From assembly GCA_900755095.1 (NCBI GenBank), contig CAAEFE010000006.1, positions 1 to 7,964 of the forward strand: a stretch of 7,964 bases of DNA. Direction: 5' to 3'. The translations under genes and the position numbers were made by a program. Source of the stretch: an uncultured Bacteroides sp. (GTDB taxonomy: Bacteria > Bacteroidota > Bacteroidia > Bacteroidales > Bacteroidaceae). Shown piece after piece: positions 1 to 5,311 of this stretch. The notes below the pieces were generated by a model. That model was not told the origin of the DNA, searched no databases, and worked only from the letters and a program-made list of their open reading frames with translations. Each line of letters opens with the position of its first letter. Position 1 is the stretch's first letter.

Positions 1-74
1 ATGGAGTAGTCAATGTACGATGACTTCATTTCCTCCTCGATGTTAATCTTTATAATTCTGTCTTGTTCAAGCAT
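1..74 (-). CDS. gyrA: DNA gyrase subunit A, N-terminal fragment (cut by window edge)
   Basis: GyrA is the cleavage-religation subunit of the A2B2 gyrase that introduces negative supercoils into DNA. Only the first 24 complete codons lie in the window, read leftward from an ATG at 74-72; the gene continues beyond base 1. The visible peptide begins MLEQDRIIKINIEEE and goes on MKSSYIDYS, which matches the highly conserved GyrA opening (E. coli has NIEEELKSSYLDYAMSV). ParC of this group has a different start, so gyrA is favoured. The active-site tyrosine and the quinolone-resistance region are outside the window. No Shine-Dalgarno sequence precedes the ATG, only AT-rich DNA, as is common in Bacteroidetes. 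The gene is divergent from clpC. Identity is confident from the motif despite the short length. Confidence 0.9.
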   Translation of the reverse strand, partial: MLEQDRIIKINIEEEMKSSYIDYS

Positions 75-121
75 TTAAAATGATTATTAATTATACATTC
101 TACGGTTTGTGAAAAACCACG

Positions 122-152
122 CTAAAGTACTACTTTTCCCCGATATACGAAA
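122..152 (-). promoter_or_regulatory. possible gyrA promoter (weak)
   Basis: On the minus strand TACTTTAG (129-122) differs at one position from the Bacteroides -7 consensus TAnnTTTG. It is preceded, 18 bases upstream, by TTTCG (152-148), a poor match to the -33 TTTG. This would give a leader of roughly 40 nt for gyrA. An alternative is the exact -7 match TATTTTTG at 218-211 on the minus strand, but that has no -33 partner and would imply a leader near 130 nt. In such AT-rich DNA either could be chance. Confidence 0.25.
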
Positions 153-280
153 GTTTTTAGAAAGAAAGTTTTATCATGACCGAGACGATAACCCGCCAAA
201 CTTTAAAATACAAAAATAAAAAGATAAAAACGATAAATATAATATGGAAAGATAAATAACATCGGTAAAAAAGAGCCTAT

Positions 281-313
281 TATTTGTTATACCTTATATA
301 TATAATACAAATA
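281..313. repeat. imperfect inverted repeat around an AT-rich core
   Basis: TATTTGT (281-287) is the reverse complement of ACAAATA (307-313). The 19-base centre includes the self-complementary TTATATATATAA (294-305). It lies about 75-110 bases upstream of the clpC -7 element. It could be an operator or simply AT-rich sequence; no regulator can be named. Confidence 0.35.
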
Positions 314-323
314 CACTGTTTTT

Positions 324-335
324 ATGGCACGCCAT
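324..335. repeat. short palindrome ATGGC-AC-GCCAT
   Basis: Two 5-bp arms, ATGGC (324-328) and GCCAT (331-335), flank the dinucleotide AC. It is a GC-containing palindrome in otherwise AT-rich DNA, about 55-65 bases upstream of the clpC -7 element, which is a plausible position for an activator or repressor site. A binding function is inference only. Confidence 0.35.
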
Positions 336-362
336 TTGTAGATATAAGAAATAAAGCAAATA

Positions 363-396
363 TTGCAATACAAACTTGATTAAATGCGTATATTTG
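363..396 (+). promoter_or_regulatory. clpC promoter (Bacteroides sigma-ABfr type)
   Basis: TATATTTG at 389-396 is an exact match to the Bacteroidetes -7 element TAnnTTTG. The best -33 candidate is ATTG/TTG ending at 365, with a spacer of 23 bases, longer than the usual 19-21, so the upstream element is weak. The TTG sits inside a small palindrome, GCAA-ATA-TTGC (356-366). A start site near 403 would leave a leader of about 30 nt before the clpC ATG. No CIRCE or CtsR-like heptad repeat is visible, so any heat-shock control must work another way. Confidence 0.6.
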
Positions 397-418
397 CCAG
401 TGAATAACCCTTAGAAGA

Positions 419-431
419 AAAGGAAAAAAGT
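419..431 (+). promoter_or_regulatory. clpC ribosome binding site (weak, purine-rich)
   Basis: An A/G-rich stretch with AAAGG centred about 8-10 bases before the ATG at 432 is the closest thing to a Shine-Dalgarno sequence in the window. It supports 432 as the start, together with the protein beginning exactly at the Clp N-domain. Confidence 0.45.
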
Positions 432-2960
432 ATGAATAATCAATTCTCACAAAGAGTTTCCGACATTATCGTCTATAGTAAGGAAGAAGCGAACCGGTTG
501 AGAAGTAGGTATATAGGTCCCGAACACCTGCTTCTGGGAATACTCCGTGACGGTGAAGGAAAAGCTATCGAGATATTGTCTAAACTCAACACCAATCTGG
601 CTGCTATAAAGCAACAGATTGAAGCTCAGCTGAAGGCAGAAGCTGATGAAATGTTATTGCCTGATGCAGAGGTGCCGTTATCTAATGATGCGGCAAAGAT
701 ATTAAAAATGTGTATTTTAGAAGCTCGTGGAATGAAAAGTAACATCGCTGATACAGAACATGTATTATTGGCTATTTTAAGAGAAAAAAACAATATGGCG
801 GCTTCCGTACTTGAAGCAAACGATATAAACTACGTGAAAGTACTGGAGCAAGCTACATTGCAGCCGGATGTCAATTCCGGCATGGGCTTTTCGGAAGACG
901 ATGAGGATGACGAAGAAATGTCTTCTCCTCGTTCCGGCAGAGGTGGTTCGGATGAACGCCAACAGGCACAAACCGCTTCCAAGAAGCCGTCTAATGATAC
1001 GCCGGTACTTGACAATTTCGGTACTGACATGACAAAAGCGGCAGAAGAAGGACGGTTGGATCCTGTTGTGGGCAGAGAAAGAGAAATCGAACGTTTAGCG
1101 CAGATATTAAGTCGACGCAAAAAGAATAACCCAATTCTGATTGGTGAACCCGGTGTAGGAAAATCAGCGATTGTTGAAGGTCTTGCATTGAGAATCATTC
1201 AGAAAAAGGTTTCGCGTATCCTGTTTGATAAACGAGTCGTTGCTCTTGACATGACTGCTGTTGTGGCAGGAACAAAGTACCGTGGACAATTTGAAGAACG
1301 TATCCGTTCCATTCTCAATGAATTGCAGAAGAATCCGAATGTTATATTATTCATTGATGAAATTCACACGATTGTAGGCGCAGGCTCTGCAGCAGGCTCT
1401 ATGGATGCCGCCAATATGCTAAAGCCAGCATTGGCAAGAGGAGAAATACAATGTATCGGTGCCACCACTCTTGATGAATATCGTAAGAATATTGAGAAAG
1501 ATGGCGCATTGGAACGTCGTTTCCAAAAAGTAATCGTAGAACCGACTACTGCTGCCGAAACTCTGCAGATTTTGCGTAATATCAAGGATAAGTATGAAGA
1601 TCATCACAATGTGTATTATACAGATGAAGCATTGGAAGCATGTGTCAAGCTGACAGACCGCTATATCACAGATCGTAATTTCCCTGATAAAGCCATTGAT
1701 GCTTTAGATGAAGCCGGCTCACGTGTACATCTTACTAATGTCAATGTACCCAAAGAGATAGAAGAACAGGAAAAGCTGATCGAAGAAGCTAAAAACAAGA
1801 AAAATGAAGCCGTAAAATCGCAGAATTTTGAACTTGCAGCCAGCTTCCGTGATAAGGAGAAAGAACTTTCTATCCAATTGGATGAGATGAAAAAAGAATG
1901 GGAAGCCAATCTAAAAGAAAACAGGCAAACTGTTGATGCAGAAGAAATTGCCAATGTTATCTCAATGATGTCAGGCATTCCAGTACAACGAATGGCACAG
2001 GCCGAAGGCATCAAGCTAGCAGGTATGAAAGAAGATTTGCAAGCTAAAGTCATCGCACAAGACACAGCGATAGAAAAGCTGGTCAAAGCCATTTTGCGAA
2101 GCCGTGTAGGACTCAAAGATCCTAATAAGCCCATTGGCACGTTTATGTTCTTAGGTCCGACAGGAGTTGGTAAAACTCACCTAGCAAAAGAGTTGGCCAA
2201 GTATATGTTCGGTTCTGCCGATGCACTGATTCGTATCGATATGAGTGAATATATGGAAAAGTTCACTGTTTCACGCTTGGTTGGGGCACCTCCGGGATAC
2301 GTAGGATATGAAGAAGGTGGCCAGCTGACAGAAAAAGTGCGCCGTAAACCATACTCTATTGTATTGCTTGATGAAATAGAAAAAGCACATCCGGATGTAT
2401 TCAATATCCTGCTTCAGGTAATGGATGAGGGTCGTCTGACTGACAGTTATGGCAGAATGGTAGATTTCAAAAATACCGTTATTATCATGACTTCCAATAT
2501 CGGAACCCGCCAGCTGAAAGAATTTGGACGTGGTGTTGGTTTTGCGACACAAAGCCGCCTGGATGATAAAGAATTCTCGCGAAGTGTTATACAAAAAGCT
2601 CTAAATAAATCATTCGCGCCTGAATTCATCAATCGTGTAGATGAGATTATCACGTTTGATCAACTTTCTCTGGAAGCGATAACAAAGATTATAGACATAG
2701 AGCTAAAAGGATTGTACGATAGAATAGAATCTATTGGTTACAAGCTTGTTATTGAAGATAAGGCGAAAGAATTCATCGCTAGCAAGGGATATGACATACA
2801 ATATGGCGCCCGTCCTTTGAAGCGCGCAATTCAAACCTATCTGGAGGATGGTTTATCCGAGCTCATCATTTCCTCGTCTTTAAAAGAGGGAGATACTATT
2901 CAAGTAACCCTTAATGAAGAAAAAGGCGAATTGGAGATGAAAGTTGTTTCTCCGGAATAG
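432..2960 (+). CDS. clpC: ClpC: ATP-dependent Clp protease ATP-binding subunit (Hsp100, two AAA+ rings)
   Basis: ClpC is a cytosolic hexameric unfoldase that threads substrates into ClpP. The 842-residue protein has two Clp N-domain repeats (about 5-60 and 83-140), each with a conserved Glu (E31, E109) where B. subtilis ClpC binds phospho-arginine. A polar, acidic linker spans about 152-195. D1 has Walker A GEPGVGKS (238-245), pore loop KYRG (282-285), Walker B ending D309-E310, and an ALERRF arginine-finger segment (359-364). The short middle domain (about 430-500) contains a UVR-like motif (464-479). D2 has Walker A GPTGVGKT (575-582), pore loop GYVG (622-625), Walker B D647-E648, R735, and sensor 2 GARPLKR (792-798). 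The ClpP-docking tripeptide VGF is at 702-704. The UVR-type M domain and the ClpP loop separate it from ClpB, which lacks a ClpP loop and has a long M domain. At 842 residues it is about 30 longer than B. subtilis ClpC, mainly in the linker. No ctsR, mcsA or mcsB is adjacent. All catalytic residues are intact. Confidence 0.96.
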   Translation: MNNQFSQRVSDIIVYSKEEANRLRSRYIGPEHLLLGILRDGEGKAIEILSKLNTNLAAIKQQIEAQLKAEADEMLLPDAEVPLSNDAAKILKMCILEARGMKSNIADTEHVLLAILREKNNMAASVLEANDINYVKVLEQATLQPDVNSGMGFSEDDEDDEEMSSPRSGRGGSDERQQAQTASKKPSNDTPVLDNFGTDMTKAAEEGRLDPVVGREREIERLAQILSRRKKNNPILIGEPGVGKSAIVEGLALRIIQKKVSRILFDKRVVALDMTAVVAGTKYRGQFEERIRSILNELQKNPNVILFIDEIHTIVGAGSAAGSMDAANMLKPALARGEIQCIGATTLDEYRKNIEKDGALERRFQKVIVEPTTAAETLQILRNIKDKYEDHHNVYYTDEALEACVKLTDRYITDRNFPDKAIDALDEAGSRVHLTNVNVPKEIEEQEKLIEEAKNKKNEAVKSQNFELAASFRDKEKELSIQLDEMKKEWEANLKENRQTVDAEEIANVISMMSGIPVQRMAQAEGIKLAGMKEDLQAKVIAQDTAIEKLVKAILRSRVGLKDPNKPIGTFMFLGPTGVGKTHLAKELAKYMFGSADALIRIDMSEYMEKFTVSRLVGAPPGYVGYEEGGQLTEKVRRKPYSIVLLDEIEKAHPDVFNILLQVMDEGRLTDSYGRMVDFKNTVIIMTSNIGTRQLKEFGRGVGFATQSRLDDKEFSRSVIQKALNKSFAPEFINRVDEIITFDQLSLEAITKIIDIELKGLYDRIESIGYKLVIEDKAKEFIASKGYDIQYGARPLKRAIQTYLEDGLSELIISSSLKEGDTIQVTLNEEKGELEMKVVSPE

Positions 2961-3000
2961 AGTTATTTCCTGAATAAGAAAATAATTTAATATGCCATAA

Positions 3001-3030
3001 TGTCAGACCTTCGGGTCTGGCATTTTTTTT
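3001..3030 (+). terminator. strong intrinsic terminator after clpC (cUUCGg tetraloop)
   Basis: TGTCAGACC (3001-3009) pairs with GGTCTGGCA (3014-3022) in a 9-bp stem with one T-G wobble. The loop is TTCG closed by a C-G pair, the exceptionally stable cUUCGg tetraloop. Eight T residues (3023-3030) follow at once. An alternative left arm, ATGCCA at 2992-2997, can pair with TGGCAT at 3018-3023 and would compete with the base of the stem. This should end clpC transcription before htpG. Confidence 0.92.
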
Positions 3031-3094
3031 GTCTCTGTATGGACAAATATCAATTAAAATTAATCAATAGATAAACTAAAAAAATATACGTATT

Positions 3095-5140
3095 ATGCAA
3101 AAAGGTAATATTGGGGTTACAACAGAAAACATTTTCCCTATCATTAAAAAGTTTTTGTACAGTGACCATGAGATTTTTCTGCGCGAGTTAGTATCCAATG
3201 CGGTAGATGCCACTCAGAAGCTGAATACGCTTGCTTCTATTGGCGAATTCAAAGGTGAACTGGGTGACTTAACTGTTCACGTTGAATTAGGCAAAGATAC
3301 TATTACCATTTCTGACCGTGGTATCGGTTTGACTGCAGAAGAAATAGAGAAGTACATCAATCAAATAGCTTTCTCTGGAGCTAATGACTTCCTGGAGAAG
3401 TATAAGAACGATGCAAATGCCATTATCGGACATTTCGGACTTGGCTTCTACTCTGCCTTTATGGTTGCAAAGAAAGTGGAGATTATCACTAAATCATACA
3501 GAGACGATGCAAAAGCCGTAAAATGGACTTGTGATGGCAGCCCTGAATTCACTATTGAAGAAATAGAAAAAGCCGACCGTGGATCAGATATCATCTTATA
3601 CATTGATGACGACTGCAAAGAATTCCTCGAAGAAGCACGTATCTCCGAACTTCTGAAGAAATATTGCAGCTTCCTTCCTGTTCCTATTGCATTTGGAAAA
3701 AAGAAAGAATGGAAAGACGGCAAACAGGTAGAAACGGCTGAAGATAATATAATCAATGACACCACTCCTTTGTGGACACGCAAACCTAGCGAACTTTCGG
3801 ATGAAGATTACAAATCATTCTATAGCAAGCTATATCCGATGTCTGATGAACCACTCTTCTGGATTCACCTGAATGTGGATTATCCATTCCATCTGACTGG
3901 TATCCTCTACTTCCCGAAGGTAAAGAGCAATATTGAATTAAATAAGAACAAGATTCAGTTATATTGCAATCAAGTATATGTAACAGACTCTGTTGAAGGC
4001 ATTGTGCCGGACTTCCTGACTTTGTTACATGGAGTAATAGATTCTCCGGATATTCCGTTGAACGTTTCCCGTTCATACTTGCAAAGCGACTCAAACGTGA
4101 AGAAGATTTCAACTTATATCACCAAGAAAGTTTCCGACCGTTTACAGTCTATATTCAAGAATGATCGTAAGCAGTTTGAAGAAAAGTGGAACGACTTGAA
4201 AATATTTATCAATTATGGAATGCTCACACAAGAGGATTTCTATGATAAAGCGCAAAAATTCGCCCTTTTCACCGATACAAATGACAAACATTACACATTC
4301 GAGGAATATCAGACCCTTATTAAAGATAACCAGACAGACAAAGATGGAAATCTAATCTATCTGTATGCAAATAACAAGGACGAACAATACAGCTATATTG
4401 AGGCTGCAACCAATAAAGGCTATAATGTCTTGCTCATGGATGGCCAGTTAGATGTAGCTATGGTAAGTATGTTGGAGCAAAAGCTTGAGAAATCCCGTTT
4501 CACCCGTGTAGACAGTGATGTTGTTGACAATCTGATTGTAAAAGAAGACAAGAAAGGTGAAACTCTGGAAGCCAACAAACAAGATGCAATCACAACAGCC
4601 TTCAAGAGCCAATTGCCTAAAATGGATAAGGTTGAATTCAATGTGATGACGCAAGCGTTGGGAGAAAATTCGGCTCCGGTCATGATTACTCAAAGCGAAT
4701 ATATGCGTCGTATGAAAGAAATGGCAAATATTCAAGCCGGAATGAGCTTCTACGGCGAAATGCCTGACATGTTCAATCTGATCCTGAATTCAGACCACAA
4801 GTTGATAAAACAAGTATTGAATGAAGAAGAGAATGCCTGTCAAGCAGAAGTAGCTCCGATACTCTCCGAAATGGATAACGTCAACAAACAACGTAATGAG
4901 TTGAAAGACAAACAGAAGGATAAAAAGGAAGAAGACATCCCAACAGCTGAAAAAGATGAATTAAACGATCTCGACAAGAAGTGGGATGATCTGAAAAGCA
5001 AGAAAGAAGCTATCTTTATCGGCTATGCAAGCAATAACAAAGTTATCCGCCAGCTTATCGATCTGGCCTTACTTCAAAACAATATGTTAAGAGGTGAAGC
5101 TTTGAATAACTTCGTAAAACGTAGCATTGAGCTGATTTAA
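3095..5140 (+). CDS. htpG: HtpG: bacterial Hsp90 molecular chaperone
   Basis: HtpG is a cytosolic dimeric ATP-driven chaperone acting on late folding and client remodelling. The 681-residue protein shows the GHKL ATPase fold. Motif LRELVSNAVDAT has catalytic E31 and Mg-binding N35, DRGIG (74-78) contacts adenine, and GHFGLGFYS (112-120) forms the lid/phosphate region. In the middle domain, R326 in NVSRSYLQ corresponds to the gamma-phosphate-sensing arginine (E. coli R336). The C-terminal dimerisation domain contains MPDMFNLILNSDHKL (about 556-570), the usual NP-H-L region in modified form. E. coli HtpG has 624 residues; the extra length here includes a charged, lysine/glutamate-rich stretch at about 594-640. 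There is no MEEVD tail, as expected for bacteria. The ATG at 3095 begins the conserved N-terminus directly. No Shine-Dalgarno or TAnnTTTG element is visible in the 134-bp gap after clpC. Confidence 0.97.
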   Translation: MQKGNIGVTTENIFPIIKKFLYSDHEIFLRELVSNAVDATQKLNTLASIGEFKGELGDLTVHVELGKDTITISDRGIGLTAEEIEKYINQIAFSGANDFLEKYKNDANAIIGHFGLGFYSAFMVAKKVEIITKSYRDDAKAVKWTCDGSPEFTIEEIEKADRGSDIILYIDDDCKEFLEEARISELLKKYCSFLPVPIAFGKKKEWKDGKQVETAEDNIINDTTPLWTRKPSELSDEDYKSFYSKLYPMSDEPLFWIHLNVDYPFHLTGILYFPKVKSNIELNKNKIQLYCNQVYVTDSVEGIVPDFLTLLHGVIDSPDIPLNVSRSYLQSDSNVKKISTYITKKVSDRLQSIFKNDRKQFEEKWNDLKIFINYGMLTQEDFYDKAQKFALFTDTNDKHYTFEEYQTLIKDNQTDKDGNLIYLYANNKDEQYSYIEAATNKGYNVLLMDGQLDVAMVSMLEQKLEKSRFTRVDSDVVDNLIVKEDKKGETLEANKQDAITTAFKSQLPKMDKVEFNVMTQALGENSAPVMITQSEYMRRMKEMANIQAGMSFYGEMPDMFNLILNSDHKLIKQVLNEEENACQAEVAPILSEMDNVNKQRNELKDKQKDKKEEDIPTAEKDELNDLDKKWDDLKSKKEAIFIGYASNNKVIRQLIDLALLQNNMLRGEALNNFVKRSIELI

Positions 5141-5173
5141 TATCGCCCCTTTAAACATTACACATACTTCAAG

Positions 5174-5215
5174 AAAGAGCATTCAACGTTAAATACACGT
5201 TGTAATGCTCTTTTT
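5174..5215 (+). terminator. intrinsic terminator after htpG
   Basis: AAAGAGCATT (5174-5183) pairs with AATGCTCTTT (5204-5213). The stem continues with CAACGT (5184-5189) against ACGTTG (5197-5202), interrupted by one bulged T at 5203 and closed by a 7-base loop. The right arm runs into TTTTT (5211-5215). The hairpin is about 16 bp long and lies 34 bases after the htpG stop codon. The opposite strand lacks a good T-run, so it looks one-directional. Confidence 0.85.
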
Positions 5216-5262
5216 CAATTTAAAACGATCGGCAAAATATCGATTAATTGAAAAGTATTGTA

Positions 5263-5270
5263 TATATTTG
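5263..5270 (+). promoter_or_regulatory. -7 promoter element of the patatin-barrel gene
   Basis: TATATTTG matches the Bacteroidetes -7 element TAnnTTTG exactly and is identical to the one before clpC. No convincing -33 TTTG lies 19-21 bases upstream. The predicted start site, near 5277, lies downstream of the upstream TTG start (5258) and 35 bases before the ATG at 5312, so it also argues for 5312 as the translation start. Confidence 0.55.
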
Positions 5271-5311
5271 AACACTTAATAGACAAAAAATTCAATTGTT
5301 TGATTTGGGTT

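Larger units (their letters stand above)
75..431. other. AT-rich divergent intergenic region between gyrA and clpC
   Basis: This 357-bp gap is very AT-rich and I see no convincing small gene in it on either strand. It must hold the promoters of gyrA (leftward) and clpC (rightward). The clpC -7 element is clear at 389-396. Candidate gyrA elements are weaker (122-152 and 211-218, minus strand). Small inverted repeats occur at 281-313, 324-335 and 356-366 and could be operator sites. I searched by eye for DnaA boxes (TTATCCACA type) and for a CIRCE element (TTAGCACTC/GAGTGCTAA) and found neither. Confidence 0.7.

Noticed and set aside
75..431. AT-rich gap next to gyrA as a replication origin
   Set aside because: No DnaA-box cluster is visible, and dnaA, dnaN and gyrB are not in the window.
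830..2653. Several long minus-strand frames inside clpC
   Set aside because: They lie wholly inside an intact, fully motif-bearing clpC frame, have no recognisable domain and no promoter or ribosome site, so they are shadows.
432..2960. Assignment of the Hsp100 gene as clpB
   Set aside because: The middle domain is short with a UVR-like motif, and a VGF ClpP-docking tripeptide is present; ClpB has a long coiled-coil M domain and lacks the loop.
3448..4735. Minus-strand frames inside htpG
   Set aside because: They are antisense shadows of conserved HtpG coding sequence, without domains or start signals.
5258..5311. TTG start giving an 18-residue N-terminal extension to the patatin-barrel protein
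   Set aside because: The TTG lies upstream of the predicted transcription start and would displace the signal peptide from the N-terminus; ATG 5312 is far better.
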